A stretch of DNA of 64,000 nt from Solimonas flava DSM 18980 (GCF_000426685.1 NZ_KE384553.1:266906-330905), one strand, 5' to 3'; positions 41,966 through 53,583 are shown, counted from the first letter of the stretch. Made by a program: numbers and translations. The notes: generated by a model from the sequence alone, not told the origin.

Positions 41966-43315
41966 TTATTCGACGTCGAGGCCGAGCTTCTTGATGCGAT
42001 AGCGCAGCGCCCGGAACGACATGCCGAGCAGCTCCGCGGCGCGTGTCTTGTTGTAGCGCGTCTTCTGCAGCGCCTCGCGGATCGCGCGCTTCTCGATCTC
42101 CTCGATCTGGTCGCCGAGGGCGGCGATCGCGGGGGCGGCGACCGTTGCCGCCACCGGCGTGGCGTCGCGCAGTTGCAGGTCCGCCGATGAGATCCGCTCG
42201 CCGTCGGACAGCGTGGCGGCGCGCTCGAGAATGTTCTCGAGCTCACGGACGTTGCCGGGAAACGGGTAAGCCTGCAAAGCGGCGAGCGCCGAATCGTCGA
42301 GCGCCGGCTGACGCTGCAGGCCGAGGTCGCGCGCAAGCTTGGCGAGCACGTGGCGCGCCAGCATCGGAATGTCGCTGGCGCGGGCGCGCAGCGGCGGCGT
42401 GCGGACCTCGATGACATTGAGCCGGTAATACAGGTCCTGGCGGAACTGTCCGGCGGCCACCAGATCGGCGAGGTTCTTGTGCGTCGCCGAGATCACGCGC
42501 ACGTTGACCGGCACTTCCGCCTCGCTGCCGACCGGCCGCACCGCGCGCTCCTGCAGGGCGCGCAGCAGCTTGACCTGCATGTGCGCCGGCAGGTCGGCGA
42601 CTTCGTCGAGAAACAGGGTGCCGTTCTCGGCGGCCTGGAACAGGCCGGCCTTGTCGCGGTGCGCGCCGGTGAAGCTGCCCTTCAGGTGGCCGAAGAACTC
42701 GCTCTCCATCAGCTCCGACGGGATCGCGCCGCAGTTGACCGGCACGAACGGGCCCGCCGCGCGCGGACCCTTGTGGTGGATCAGCTTGGCGACCAGTTCC
42801 TTGCCGGTGCCGGATTCGCCGGCGATGTGCACCGGCGCCTGACTGCGCGCCAGGCGCTCGATCAGCGCGCGCAGCTGGCGGATGCTTTCGTGCTCGCCGA
42901 GCAGGACCGGCTCGTCGCCGGCGCCGGCCGGCCCGGTCTCGGCGCGCAGCCGCAGCGCCGTGTCGACGAGCTTGCGCAGCACGGCAATGTCGACCGGCTT
43001 GGACACGAAGTCGAAGGCGCCGGCCTTCAGGCTCTCGACTGCGGCCTCGGCATTGCCATATGCGGTGATGACGGCGACCGGCGTCTGCGGGTACAGGCGG
43101 CCGATCTGCGCGACCAGTTCGATGCCGCTGCCGTCCGGCAGCCGCATGTCGGTGATGCACAGGTCGAAGTGCCGTTCGGCCAGTCGGGTCCGCGCCTCGG
43201 CGAGCGTCGCCGCCGCCGCCGTCTGCAGGTTCATGCGGCCCAGCGCGATCTCGACGAGTTCGCGGATATCCGGCTCGTCGTCGACGATCAGGACGGTGGC
43301 TTTGCTGGCGGTCAT
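41966..43315 (-). CDS. pilR: Sigma-54-dependent response regulator PilR
   Basis: A 449-residue NtrC-family activator. Receiver domain 1-120 with D56 (CITDMRLP). AAA+ domain 140-370 with Walker A GESGTGKE at 166-173 and the sigma-54 loop GSFTGAHR at 213-220 (usual GAFTGA, with Ser replacing Ala). C-terminal Fis-type helix-turn-helix (TRYNKTRAAELLGM). It pairs with the PilS gene, overlapping by 4 nt. Known PilSR systems control type IV pilin transcription; no pilA is in the window. Confidence 0.93.
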   Translation of the reverse strand: MTASKATVLIVDDEPDIRELVEIALGRMNLQTAAAATLAEARTRLAERHFDLCITDMRLPDGSGIELVAQIGRLYPQTPVAVITAYGNAEAAVESLKAGAFDFVSKPVDIAVLRKLVDTALRLRAETGPAGAGDEPVLLGEHESIRQLRALIERLARSQAPVHIAGESGTGKELVAKLIHHKGPRAAGPFVPVNCGAIPSELMESEFFGHLKGSFTGAHRDKAGLFQAAENGTLFLDEVADLPAHMQVKLLRALQERAVRPVGSEAEVPVNVRVISATHKNLADLVAAGQFRQDLYYRLNVIEVRTPPLRARASDIPMLARHVLAKLARDLGLQRQPALDDSALAALQAYPFPGNVRELENILERAATLSDGERISSADLQLRDATPVAATVAAPAIAALGDQIEEIEKRAIREALQKTRYNKTRAAELLGMSFRALRYRIKKLGLDVE

Positions 43316-44922
43316 CGCGAGTCGGGACGCGGTTCGGGGGCGGAGAAGACGATGCGGAAACAGGCCCCGCGTGCGCGGCGCACATAGGCGAGGCGGGCCT
43401 GATTGTATTCGCAGAGCTCGCGCGACAGATAAAGGCCCAGGCCGGTGCCGGCGTGATGCGTCGTGAAGAACGGCTCGAAGATGCGATCGGCGAGCGCCGC
43501 CGGAACGCCCGGTCCGTCGTCGCTGATATCGAGGTAGGGCAGGCCGCTGGACGCCTCGACGCCGGCATCGAGGCGGACCCGCAGGGTCGCGCCGTCGCGC
43601 CGACCGTGCTCGAAGCTGTTGTCCCAGAGATTGCAGAGCACCTGCTGCAGCTGTTCGGGCGCGAAGGCGACGCTCAGCGCCGGCGGGATCTCGCCGAATT
43701 CGATCGGCCGCGGCTCCTGCGGATGGCTCTCGTGATACTGCGCGGCATAGCGGCGCAGCGCGTCGCGCAGAAGGAAGCTCTGCCGGCTGGCGCCGTCGCG
43801 ACGGCTGATCTCCAGCACGTTGCGCACGATCTGCTCGATGCGGCCGGCATGCCGCTGGATCATTTCGAGCAGGCGGCGGTTGCCGGGATCGAGGTCCGGC
43901 TGTTCGGCGAGCAGCTGGCCGGCCTGGGTGATCGCCGACAGCGGATTGCGGATTTCGTGCGCGATGTTGGCCGACAGGCGGCCGAGCGCGGCGAGTTTCA
44001 TCTGCTGCGCCTGAGCGTGCAGGGCGGCCGCGTCGTCGAGCATGATCAGCACCGGCGACTGCTCCGACCAGCCGAGCCGCGTGAAGCGCGGCAGCAGCGA
44101 CAGCCCGCCCGGCGCCTCGACTGTGGCCGGCGGCTCCAGATCGAAGCCGTAGCGCCAGTCGTCGAGTGCGACCTGCAGCGCCGGCAGCGCGTCGGCGAGG
44201 CGCGCGTTGGCGTGGGTTGCGCCGGCGGTCAGGCGCAGCGCCGCGGCGTTGGCGGTACGCACGCGGCCGTCGGCATCGACCACCAGCACGCCGGACTGCA
44301 TCGACGCGATGATGTTGTCGTTGAGACGCGTCAGATTGACGAATTCGCTGCCGACACGGGCGGCGACCGCTTCGCTGCGCCGTGCGCGCTGGCCGACCAT
44401 CGCCGCCGTCAGGCTCGATGCGAAGAACATCAGTCCCAGCAACCCGGCCTGCGAGAAATCGCTGCTGTCGAAATAGAGCTGATGAAGCTGACGGAAGGTT
44501 TCCTCGCCGAAGATCGTCAGCGTCGCCGCGGCCGCGAGCACGGCCGCAAGCCGCGGCGCCAGCACCAGGCTGCAGCCGACCAGCGGCGGGACCAGCAGCA
44601 CGCCGAGACCGCCGCCGACGCCGCCGGTGGTGTAGACGAGCAGGCCGATCGCCGCCAGATCGACGCCGAAGTGCAGCAGCGTCTGCGCGACCAGCGCGAA
44701 GCGTTCGTTCAGCGCCAGGAACTGCAGGGCCAGCGCCAGTCCGGCGTAGGCCAGGCAGCTGAAGCTGAACAGCTTCGGCGGTACCGACTCGAAGTAATCC
44801 GGCGCGTAGCCGAGCCGGAACAGGAACAGCAGCACCGCGACCAGCAGCAGCCGGTACGGGCCGAGAATGGCCAGGATGCGCCAGTCCTCGCTGCGACCGG
44901 CGGCGGCCTCGGGGCGGACCAC
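43312..44922 (-). CDS. pilS: Sensor histidine kinase PilS
   Basis: A 536-residue kinase with six N-terminal transmembrane helices (residues 17-180), a PAS domain (about 205-300), HisKA with H322 in [15 protein letters not shown], and a HATPase_c domain ending in [20 protein letters not shown]. The GTG start at 44922 follows the PP0621-like gene stop by 4 bp; the frame continues upstream only as overlap. In known systems PilS senses pilin in the membrane and phosphorylates PilR. Confidence 0.92.
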   Translation of the reverse strand: MVRPEAAAGRSEDWRILAILGPYRLLLVAVLLFLFRLGYAPDYFESVPPKLFSFSCLAYAGLALALQFLALNERFALVAQTLLHFGVDLAAIGLLVYTTGGVGGGLGVLLVPPLVGCSLVLAPRLAAVLAAAATLTIFGEETFRQLHQLYFDSSDFSQAGLLGLMFFASSLTAAMVGQRARRSEAVAARVGSEFVNLTRLNDNIIASMQSGVLVVDADGRVRTANAAALRLTAGATHANARLADALPALQVALDDWRYGFDLEPPATVEAPGGLSLLPRFTRLGWSEQSPVLIMLDDAAALHAQAQQMKLAALGRLSANIAHEIRNPLSAITQAGQLLAEQPDLDPGNRRLLEMIQRHAGRIEQIVRNVLEISRRDGASRQSFLLRDALRRYAAQYHESHPQEPRPIEFGEIPPALSVAFAPEQLQQVLCNLWDNSFEHGRRDGATLRVRLDAGVEASSGLPYLDISDDGPGVPAALADRIFEPFFTTHHAGTGLGLYLSRELCEYNQARLAYVRRARGACFRIVFSAPEPRPDSR

Positions 44923-44926
44923 CGCC

Positions 44927-45145
44927 TTATTCGCTGCAGCGACCGCAGAGGCCGGCGCGCGACAGCGAGCTGGCCGGCAGATAGGTGCTGCAGCGGGCGC
45001 AGCGCGCCATCGGTTCATAGTGCGCGGACGACGGCGCGCGCGGCGCCGGCGGCCGCTGTTGCGTGGTGGCGCGGCGCGCCACCGTCAGCAGACGCCAGAC
45101 GATGTACAGGGCTGCGCCGAGCAGCAGGAGTCGGAAGAGATTCAT
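44927..45145 (-). CDS. PP0621-like small membrane-anchored protein with zinc ribbon
   Basis: A 72-residue protein with an N-terminal transmembrane helix ([18 protein letters not shown]) and a C-terminal CxxC...CxxC motif (CARCSTYLP... CGRC) likely to bind zinc. This small family regularly precedes pilS in gammaproteobacteria. Function is unknown. Confidence 0.82.
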   Translation of the reverse strand: MNLFRLLLLGAALYIVWRLLTVARRATTQQRPPAPRAPSSAHYEPMARCARCSTYLPASSLSRAGLCGRCSE

Positions 45146-45313
45146 CTACGCAAGAGCCGGAAGGCGGACACGGCATTCTATCGCCGCCGCGTCGCGGCCG
45201 GCGGCCGCCCGGCCGGGGGCCACCGGCCGGCCCGGCCAATGATTTTTGCGTCCCGCCCGCCCTCTGGGCGAGAATGCCGCGCGCTACGCACGCCCCAATC
45301 GGTTAACAACGCA

Positions 45314-46480
<1,167 letters not shown>

Positions 46481-46483
46481 GCC

Positions 46484-47359
46484 ATGTCCATCCTCATCGA
46501 CAAGAACACCAAGGTCATCTGCCAGGGCTTCACCGGCAAGCAGGGCACCTTCCACTCCGAACAGGCGATCGCCTACGGCACCAAGATGGTCGGCGGCGTC
46601 TCGCCGGGCAAGGGCGGCGGCACGCACCTGAACCTGCCGGTCTTCAACACCGCGCACGACGCGGTCAATGCCACCGGCGCCGACGCGACGATGATCTACG
46701 TGCCGGCGCCGGGCGCCGCGGACGCGATCCTCGAAGCCGCCGACGCCGGCATCAAGGTGATCATCTGCATCACCGAAGGCATCCCGGTCAACGACATGAT
46801 CAAGGTCAAGGCTACGCTGCGTGCCGAGTATCCGGACGCCGTGCTGGTCGGCCCGAACTGCCCGGGCGTGATCACGCCGGGCCAGTGCAAGATCGGCATC
46901 ATGCCGGGCCACATCCACAAGCCGGGCAAGATCGGCGTGGTCTCGCGCTCGGGCACGCTGACCTATGAAACCGTCTACCAGACCACGCAGAACGGTCTCG
47001 GCCAGTCGACCTGCGTCGGCATCGGCGGCGATCCGGTTCGCGGCATGGGCTTCATCGACGTGATCTCGCTGTTCGAGAAGGATCCGGAGACCGAAGGCAT
47101 CATCATGGTCGGCGAAATCGGCGGCTCGTCCGAGGAAGAAGCGGCGGCCTACATCAAGACCAACGTCAAGAAGCCGGTCGTCGCCTACATCGCCGGCGTC
47201 ACCGCGCCGCCGGGCAAGCGCATGGGCCACGCCGGCGCGATCATCGCCGGCGGCAAGGGCACGGCGGACGAGAAGTTCGCGGCGCTCGAAGCGGCCGGCG
47301 TCAAGACGGTGCGTTCGCCGGCCGACCTCGGCGCGGCGATGCTCTCGCTGCTCAAGTAG
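46484..47359 (+). CDS. sucD: Succinyl-CoA synthetase subunit alpha
   Basis: A 291-residue subunit that carries the phosphohistidine. CoA-binding Rossmann region [18 protein letters not shown] and the active-site His in [18 protein letters not shown] near residue 248. It forms the enzyme with SucC. A strong terminator lies 132 bp downstream. Confidence 0.97.
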   Translation: MSILIDKNTKVICQGFTGKQGTFHSEQAIAYGTKMVGGVSPGKGGGTHLNLPVFNTAHDAVNATGADATMIYVPAPGAADAILEAADAGIKVIICITEGIPVNDMIKVKATLRAEYPDAVLVGPNCPGVITPGQCKIGIMPGHIHKPGKIGVVSRSGTLTYETVYQTTQNGLGQSTCVGIGGDPVRGMGFIDVISLFEKDPETEGIIMVGEIGGSSEEEAAAYIKTNVKKPVVAYIAGVTAPPGKRMGHAGAIIAGGKGTADEKFAALEAAGVKTVRSPADLGAAMLSLLK

Positions 47360-47490
47360 CCCGGCGAGCAGCGTGGAGGGCGACGGCTTCGGCGAGAACT
47401 GACGCGAGTCGGTCCGGGTCAGGCCACCGCCCATGCGACTGCATGGGGTTCCAGCGTCGCGAATCTGCGCGCGGCTCGCGGTGTACCAGC

Positions 47491-47520
47491 AAACGGCGGC
47501 CTTCGGGCCGCCGTTTCGTT
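47491..47520 (+). terminator. Terminator of sucCD
   Basis: AAACGGCGGCC (47491-47501), a TTCG tetraloop and the perfect complement (47506-47516), followed by CGTTT. The 11-bp stem with a stable loop makes this a clear terminator. Confidence 0.85.
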
Positions 47521-47541
47521 TCCGCGCTAAAGTCCTGCCCC

Positions 47542-49185
47542 ATGTCGAACACACTCAAACTCGCGCTCGCGCAACTGAACCTCTGGGTCGGCGACGTCGA
47601 AGGCAACGTCCAGAAGATCATCGACGCCGCGACGCATGCGCGCGACGTGCTCAAGGCCGATCTGGTCGCGACGCCCGAGCTGTCGCTGATCGGCTATCCG
47701 CCCGACGATCTCCTGCTGCGCTCGGCGATGCCGCGCGTGATCGCCGAGGGCGTGCAGCGCCTGCTCGACGAGGTGCACGGCATCACCGTCATCGTCGGGC
47801 TGCCGGAGTACGCCGACGAGGCCGGCGAGCGCGTCATCTACAACGCTGCCTACGTGATCCGCGACGGCCGCGTCCTGGCCCGCACGCGCAAGCAGCTGCT
47901 GCCGAACTACGGTGTGTTCGACGAACGTCGCCACTTCCGCGCCGGCCGCGGCGGCACGCTGGTGTTCGAGCAGAACGGCCTGCGCGTCGGGCTCTGCATC
48001 TGCGAGGATCTGTGGGGGCCGAATCCGGCGGCGCTGGCCGCCAAGGCCGGCGCACAGCTGCTGATCAACATCAACGCTTCGCCGTTCGACATCGGCAAGA
48101 CCGCGGCGCGCCGCCGCGTGTTCGATTCGCGCGCCGCCGAATCGGGCCTGCCGATCGCCTACGTGAACAGCGTCGGTGGCCAGGACGAGGTGCTGTTCGA
48201 TGGCGACTCGACGGCCGTCGACGGCGACGGCCGGCTGGCGTTTTCGGCGCCGCTGTTCGAGGAGGGCGTGTTCCCGCTGTGTTTCGCCGACGGCCGCTGG
48301 CAGGACGCGGCGCGGCGTGAGGAACAGCCGCTCGAGGCCGTCGTCTATCGCGCGCTGGTGCAGTCGGTACGCGACTACGTCAACCGCAACGGCTTTCCGG
48401 GCGCGCTGATCGGCCTGTCCGGCGGCATCGACTCGGCGCTGGTCGCAACGATCGCCGCCGACGCGCTCGGCGCCGGGCGCGTCTGGGGCGTGTCGCTGCC
48501 TTCGCGCTACACGGCGGGCATGTCGAACGACGACGCGCGCCTCGAGGCCGAGGCGCTCGGCATCCGCTACTCGCTGCTGCCGATCGAGCCGGCGTTCGAG
48601 GCCTTCACCGGTACGCTGGCCGAGGCCTTCGCCGGCAAGCCGGTCGACCTGACCGAGGAGAACATCCAGTCGCGCTCGCGCGGCGTGCTGCTGATGGCGC
48701 TGTCGAACAAGTTCGGCCACGTGGTGCTGACCACCGGCAACAAGTCGGAAATGGCCGTCGGCTATTCGACGCTGTACGGCGACATGTGCGGCGGCTTTGC
48801 GCCGATCAAGGACGTCTACAAGACGCTGGTCTACCGGCTCGCGGTCTATCGCAACACGCTGGCGCCGGCCGGCCGGCCGGTGATCCCGGAGCGCGTCATC
48901 ACGCGTCCGCCGAGCGCCGAATTGCGGCCGGACCAGAAAGATTCGGACTCGCTGCCGCCGTACGAGGTGCTCGACCCGATCCTCGAACTGTATGTCGAGA
49001 ACCAGCTGTCGATCCCGGAAATCGTCGCGCGCGGTTTCGACGAGGCGACCGTCAAGCGCGTCGCTGGCCTCGTGCGCCGCTCCGAGTACAAGCGCCGTCA
49101 GGCCCCGCCGGGCCCGAAGGTCACGCGCTGCGCGTTCGGTCGCGAGCGGCGCTATCCGATCACGGCCGTCTACGGCGACATCTGA
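47542..49185 (+). CDS. nadE: Glutamine-dependent NAD+ synthetase
   Basis: A 547-residue two-domain enzyme. Residues 1-265 form a nitrilase-fold glutaminase (ATPELSLIGYPPDDLLLR with catalytic Glu; RKQLLPNYGVFDE with Lys; LCICEDLWG with Cys). Residues 275-547 form the synthetase with P-loop GLSGGIDSALVATIA and TTGNKSEMAVGYSTLYGDM. The ATG at 47542 gives the family N terminus. It completes NAD synthesis after NadD, encoded 28 kb away. Confidence 0.95.
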   Translation: MSNTLKLALAQLNLWVGDVEGNVQKIIDAATHARDVLKADLVATPELSLIGYPPDDLLLRSAMPRVIAEGVQRLLDEVHGITVIVGLPEYADEAGERVIYNAAYVIRDGRVLARTRKQLLPNYGVFDERRHFRAGRGGTLVFEQNGLRVGLCICEDLWGPNPAALAAKAGAQLLININASPFDIGKTAARRRVFDSRAAESGLPIAYVNSVGGQDEVLFDGDSTAVDGDGRLAFSAPLFEEGVFPLCFADGRWQDAARREEQPLEAVVYRALVQSVRDYVNRNGFPGALIGLSGGIDSALVATIAADALGAGRVWGVSLPSRYTAGMSNDDARLEAEALGIRYSLLPIEPAFEAFTGTLAEAFAGKPVDLTEENIQSRSRGVLLMALSNKFGHVVLTTGNKSEMAVGYSTLYGDMCGGFAPIKDVYKTLVYRLAVYRNTLAPAGRPVIPERVITRPPSAELRPDQKDSDSLPPYEVLDPILELYVENQLSIPEIVARGFDEATVKRVAGLVRRSEYKRRQAPPGPKVTRCAFGRERRYPITAVYGDI

Positions 49186-49240
49186 ACGGCCGGCGGGCAG
49201 GCACCTGCGACCGGCGCTGTCCCCACGTGCGGCCGCAAAC

Positions 49241-49270
49241 GAAAATGCCCGCCGGAAGGCGGGCATTTTC
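49241..49270. terminator. Bidirectional terminator between nadE and bamD
   Basis: GAAAATGCCCGCC (49241-49253), a GGAA loop (49254-49257), and the perfect complement (49258-49270). The A-rich and T-rich ends of the 13-bp stem let it work on both strands, suiting the convergent genes. Confidence 0.9.
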
Positions 49271-49298
49271 TTGCTGTCCCTGCAGCCGGCCGGCGGCT

Positions 49299-50183
49299 TC
49301 AGGAGGACGACGGCAGGTTCTGCGAAGCCGGCGCCTGCGGGGCTTCCGGTTCCGGCGCGGGCGTCGGAGTGGCCGGGCGGGCCGGCGGCGCTTCGGCCGG
49401 CGGCGGCACCCAGTTCGGGTTCATGTAGGCCTGATACAGCTTGTGGGCGTCGTCGGCCTGATCGTTGAGACCGATGCTGCGATACGCCTTCTCGAGCGCG
49501 GTGAGCGCTTCGACGGTGATCGGCGAGCCCGGGTACTGCGCGACGATCTGCTCGGCGCGCTTGGCGGCGGCGATGTACGCGCCGCGGCGCATGTAGTAGC
49601 GCACCACGGTCATCTCGTGGTCGGCGATGCGGTTGCGCAGGTCGATCATGCGCAGGCGCGCATCGCCGACGTACTTGCTGCTCGGGTACTTCTGGGCGAG
49701 CAGCTGGAAGTCGTCGAACGCGCGGCGCAGATTGGTGACGTCGCGCTTGGAGATGTCGGCGCCGAGCATGGCCTCGAAGCCGCGGTCGCGGTCGAAGTTG
49801 ACCAGCCCCTTCAGATACTGGACGTAGTCGGCGTTCTGGTGGCGCGGGTAGTCGCGCAGGAAGTGGTCGGCGTCGGTCAGCGCCTCGTCCGACTTGTACG
49901 AGCGGTACTCGGCGTAGACTTTCTCGAGCTGACCCTGCACCGCGTAGTCGGTGAACGGAAAGCGGGTCGCCAGCGTCGTGTAGCGCTGGATCGCGGTGTT
50001 GTAGTCGGCGGAATCCAGCGCTTCGCGCGCCGCCGCGTACAATTGGCCGGCCTGCAGACGCTGTTCGCGCTGCGACACCTCGTCAGGCTTAAAAGGATTC
50101 CGGGCCGGCGCCTTGTCCGGATTGGAACTGCACGCGACAAGGCCGACGGCGGCCAGCGCCACGGCAAAATATCTGAATTTCAT
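49299..50183 (-). CDS. bamD: Outer membrane assembly lipoprotein BamD
   Basis: A 294-residue lipoprotein of the Bam complex. The signal sequence ends in GLVAC with lipobox cysteine 18; residues 40-245 form TPR-like repeats (NTAIQRYTTLATRFPFTDYA, KSDEALTDADHFLRDYPRHQ). The last 40 residues are a Pro/Ala/Glu-rich tail not found in E. coli BamD. It is divergent to rluD; start codons are only 38 bp apart. bamD-rluD-pgeF is a conserved neighbourhood. Confidence 0.94.
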   Translation of the reverse strand: MKFRYFAVALAAVGLVACSSNPDKAPARNPFKPDEVSQREQRLQAGQLYAAAREALDSADYNTAIQRYTTLATRFPFTDYAVQGQLEKVYAEYRSYKSDEALTDADHFLRDYPRHQNADYVQYLKGLVNFDRDRGFEAMLGADISKRDVTNLRRAFDDFQLLAQKYPSSKYVGDARLRMIDLRNRIADHEMTVVRYYMRRGAYIAAAKRAEQIVAQYPGSPITVEALTALEKAYRSIGLNDQADDAHKLYQAYMNPNWVPPPAEAPPARPATPTPAPEPEAPQAPASQNLPSSS

Positions 50184-50221
50184 TGATGGCCAAACATCGA
50201 GCGATGTCCCAGGAGTATAGC

Positions 50222-51202
50222 TTGAGCCCCGCATCCGCGGACGAAGAAGACCTGCATCTGAGCGCCGAGGTTCCCGAGGCGCTCGACGGCAGCCGGCTCG
50301 ACGTCGCCTGCGCCAAGCTGTTCGATGCCTATTCGCGGGCCCGTCTGCAGGGCTGGATCGAGGCCGGGCGCGTGCGCGTCAACGGCGTCGCCCAGCAGAA
50401 GACGCGCCATCCGGTCGCCGGCGGCGACCACCTCGAAGTCGACGCCGAGCCCGAGCAGGAGACCGGCGTCGCGCCGCAGGACATCCCGATCGAGGTGGTG
50501 CACGCCGACAAGGCGATCGCCATCATCAACAAGCCGGCCGGCCTGACCGTGCACCCGGGCGCCGGCCAGCGCGCCGGGACCCTGCAGAACGCGCTGCTGC
50601 ACCATTTTCCGCAGACCGCGGCGGTGCCGCGTGCCGGCATCGTCCATCGCCTCGACAAGGACACCTCGGGCCTGCTGGTCGTGGCGCTGACGCTGAAGGC
50701 GCATCACAAACTCGTCGACGAGCTGGCGCGGCGCGAATTCACGCGCGAGTACGACGCCATCGTGCAGGGCGAGATGATCGCCGGCGGCACGATCGACGCG
50801 CCGATCGGCCGCCATCCGCGCGACCGCTTGAAAATGGCGGTCGTCGACGACGGCCGGCCGGCGGTCACGCACTACCGGGTGCACGAGCGCTTCGCGCAGC
50901 ACACGCACGTGCGTGTGCGCCTCGAAACCGGCCGTACGCACCAGATCCGCGTGCACATGGCCCATATCCGCAAGCCGATCGTCGGCGATTTCCTCTACGG
51001 CGGACCGATGCGCGGCGCCGGCCTGCCGCCGCTGCTGCGCGACACGCTCAAGGCTTTCCCGCGCCAGGCGCTGCACGCGCGCGAGCTCGAGGTCACGCAT
51101 CCGAGCAGCGGCAAGCGCATCGGTGCGGTCGCCGAGCCGCCGGCCGACATGCAGGATCTGCTGGCGCTGCTGCGCGCGCATGCGCGCGGCGAGCTGAAGT
51201 AG
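50222..51202 (+). CDS. rluD: 23S rRNA pseudouridine synthase RluD
   Basis: A 326-residue enzyme that makes pseudouridines 1911, 1915 and 1917, the last substrate position being the one methylated by RlmH (also encoded in this window). It has an S4 domain (SRARLQGWIEAGRVRVNG) and the catalytic Asp in GIVHRLDKDTSGLLVVA. I prefer the TTG at 50222, which has AGGAG 6 nt upstream; ATGs at 50186 and 50204 are in frame but lie in or next to the bamD start region. Confidence 0.93.
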   Translation: MSPASADEEDLHLSAEVPEALDGSRLDVACAKLFDAYSRARLQGWIEAGRVRVNGVAQQKTRHPVAGGDHLEVDAEPEQETGVAPQDIPIEVVHADKAIAIINKPAGLTVHPGAGQRAGTLQNALLHHFPQTAAVPRAGIVHRLDKDTSGLLVVALTLKAHHKLVDELARREFTREYDAIVQGEMIAGGTIDAPIGRHPRDRLKMAVVDDGRPAVTHYRVHERFAQHTHVRVRLETGRTHQIRVHMAHIRKPIVGDFLYGGPMRGAGLPPLLRDTLKAFPRQALHARELEVTHPSSGKRIGAVAEPPADMQDLLALLRAHARGELK

Positions 51203-51210
51203 CCGCCGCC

Positions 51211-51954
51211 GTGCCGGGCCCGCTCGACGTCGTCCGCGCCGACTGGCCGGCGCCGCCCGGCGTGCACGCGCTGCAGACGACGCGCGCCGGCGGCGATTCG
51301 GGCGGTCCCTGCGCGGCGCTCAATCTCGGCAGCAACACCGGCGACGATCCCGACCGCGTCGCCGCCAATCGCGCGCGGCTGCGTGCGGCGCTGGACCTGC
51401 CGGCCGAGCCGGCCTGGCTGCGCCAGGTGCACGGCACGGCCGTGGTCGATGCGGCGACGGTCGGCGGCGCGGCGCCGGAGGCCGACGCCAGCGCCACGAC
51501 GCAGGCCGGCGTGGTCTGCGCGATTCTCACCGCCGACTGCCTTCCGGTGCTGTTCTGCGCCGACGACGGCTCTTGGATCGGCGCCGCACACGCCGGCTGG
51601 CGCGGTCTGGCCGGCGGCGTGCTGGAGGCCACCGTCGCCGTCGCGCCGCGCCCGCCGTCGCGGCTGCTGGCCTGGCTCGGCGCCGCGATCGGCCCGGAGC
51701 ATTTCGAAGTCGGCCCGGAAGTGCGGGCCGTCTTCGTCGCTCGCCAGCCGCAGGCCGCCGCGGCGTTCCGGCCCGGACAGGGCGACCGCTGGATGGCCGA
51801 TCTCTACCAGCTGGCGCGCCTGCGCCTGGCGGCGCTCGGCCTGACGCGCGTTTACGGCGGCGGGCTGTGCACTTACGCCGACGTCGCCCGCTTCTACTCG
51901 TTCCGCCGCGAGCCGCAGACCGGCCGCATGGCGACGCTGGTCTGGCGCGACTGA
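51211..51954 (+). CDS. pgeF: Purine nucleoside phosphorylase/laccase-fold protein (YfiH)
   Basis: A 247-residue member of the DUF152/YfiH family. Metal-binding residues are visible in LRQVHGTAVV, LTADCLPVLFC and AAHAGWRGLAGGVLE, with YSFRREPQTGRMATLVW at the end. Family members were described as polyphenol oxidases, adenosine-acting enzymes and peptidoglycan-editing factor. It follows rluD by 8 bp, a conserved order. Confidence 0.93.
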   Translation: MPGPLDVVRADWPAPPGVHALQTTRAGGDSGGPCAALNLGSNTGDDPDRVAANRARLRAALDLPAEPAWLRQVHGTAVVDAATVGGAAPEADASATTQAGVVCAILTADCLPVLFCADDGSWIGAAHAGWRGLAGGVLEATVAVAPRPPSRLLAWLGAAIGPEHFEVGPEVRAVFVARQPQAAAAFRPGQGDRWMADLYQLARLRLAALGLTRVYGGGLCTYADVARFYSFRREPQTGRMATLVWRD

Positions 51955-52115
51955 AGGCGGGCAGTGTTCGGCCGACCGCGCCGCTTGGCGTTTACGCGTG
52001 CGACGCCGATGCTTTGCCGGTCTGACGGCCGTTCGCTGCGCTCGGGCGATGGCCGTGGCGCCGGGTGCCGTCCTACACTCGGCAGATGGTCCGAATTCGA
52101 GGAGTGGACCGGGGC

Positions 52116-53510
52116 GTGACAAGAACAACAAGAAGGGCTCCGCCAACAGGGAGGTTCTGCGTCGCTGCCGTGCTCGGCGGCGTGCTGTCGGCTGCCTCGG
52201 CCTATGTCACGCCGGAGGACGCCGCCGTGCTCGGCGCGCGCCTGAGTCCGCTCGGCGCCGAGGTCGCCGGCAATGCCAGCGGCACGATCCCGGCGTGGAC
52301 CGGTGGCCTGACGGCCCCGCCGCCCTGCTTCGAGGCCTCGCGCGGGCGCTACTGCGATCCGTATCCTGACGACCGTCCGCTGTACGTGGTCACCGCGGAG
52401 AACCTGACGCAATACGAGGATCTGCTGACGCCCGGACAGCGGGCGCTGTTCGCGGCGTTCCCGGACAGTTACCGCATGCGCGTGTTTCCGACCCGGCGCA
52501 GCTTCGCCAATCCGCCACCGGTCTACGCCGCCGCGCTCGCCAATGCGACGCACGCGGTGCTGGTCGACGGCACGCTCGACAAGGCGGCGACGGCGGTGCC
52601 GTTCCCGCTCCCGGCAAACGGTGTCGAGGCGATGTGGAATCACCGGCTGCGCTGGCGGCCGCTGGTCACCGAGCGCGTGTCGGCGCAGTTCGCGGTCGCC
52701 GCCAGCGGCGATTTCTCGCAGGCGCAGCTGCGCGAGCAGCTCCGATTCGATTACGGCGAGGAGGGTTACGACCTGCACGCCGCGCGCGGCGTGCTGTCGC
52801 AGCGTCTGCAATGGATCGAGGCGCCGGAACGACTGGCCGGCGCCGGCCTGCTGATCGAGGACGTCGCGCGCGCCGCCGATTTCGGCCGGCATCTGTGGCA
52901 GTTCGGGACCGGCGCCGAGCACACGCAGCGCGTGCCGAACCTCGGCTACGACACCTCCGGCATCGGCACCGACGACCTGCGCACCAACGACCAGATCGAC
53001 ACCTATTCCGGGCCGCTCGACCGCTACGACTTCAAGCTGGTCGGCAAGCAGGAGCTGCTGGTGCCGGCCAACAGCTACGCGCTGCACAGCGATGCCGTGC
53101 CGTACCGCGAGCTGGTCGGCCGCCATCACCTGAACCCGGATCTGGCGCGCTACGAGCGCCGCCGCGTGTGGGTGGTGGACGCCACGGTCAAGCGCGGCAG
53201 CAGCCATCTCTACCGGCATCGCCGCTTCTACCTCGATGAGGACGGCTGGCAGATTCGCGTGGTCGACAATTACGACAACCGCGATGTGCTGTGGCGTGTG
53301 CAGGAGACGCATAGCGTGATGGCCTACGACCGGCTGTACGAGCTGCCGGTCGCGGAGACGGTGTACGATCTTCCGGGCAGCCGCTATCTTGTCCAGTCAC
53401 TGAACAACGAAGGTCCGGAGGTCGCGTATCCCGCGATCGAAGCCGGCGACTTCGGGCCGTCCGCTCTCGCGCGGCGCGGCAGAAAACTGAGCCGCGATGC
53501 GCAGCGCTGA
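52116..53510 (+). CDS. DUF1329 exported protein (LolA-like)
   Basis: A 464-residue protein with a signal peptide ending near LSAASA. The family pattern is clear: ARLSPLGAEVAGNASGTIPAW, later RVPNLGYDTSGIGTDDLRTNDQ and RYERRRVWVVDATVKRG, and a C-terminal NNEGPE. DUF1329 proteins have a lipoprotein-carrier-like fold and sit with YCF48 and RND genes in envelope lipid or steroid-export cassettes. The GTG at 52116 is preceded by GGAG; an ATG at 52086 is alternative and would give an unusual leader. TACACT at 52074-52079 may be the -10 box. Confidence 0.88.
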   Translation: MTRTTRRAPPTGRFCVAAVLGGVLSAASAYVTPEDAAVLGARLSPLGAEVAGNASGTIPAWTGGLTAPPPCFEASRGRYCDPYPDDRPLYVVTAENLTQYEDLLTPGQRALFAAFPDSYRMRVFPTRRSFANPPPVYAAALANATHAVLVDGTLDKAATAVPFPLPANGVEAMWNHRLRWRPLVTERVSAQFAVAASGDFSQAQLREQLRFDYGEEGYDLHAARGVLSQRLQWIEAPERLAGAGLLIEDVARAADFGRHLWQFGTGAEHTQRVPNLGYDTSGIGTDDLRTNDQIDTYSGPLDRYDFKLVGKQELLVPANSYALHSDAVPYRELVGRHHLNPDLARYERRRVWVVDATVKRGSSHLYRHRRFYLDEDGWQIRVVDNYDNRDVLWRVQETHSVMAYDRLYELPVAETVYDLPGSRYLVQSLNNEGPEVAYPAIEAGDFGPSALARRGRKLSRDAQR

Positions 53511-53583
53511 GCGCCGCAACGGACGAGCGGTCAAGAATCGTAAGAATCGGGCGGCGCCAGCCGCGTGCGTTTTTGGGGGTTTC

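Noticed and set aside
50183-50221. Upstream starts for rluD
   Set aside because: They lie on the bamD start region; the TTG at 50222 has the best-placed AGGAG.
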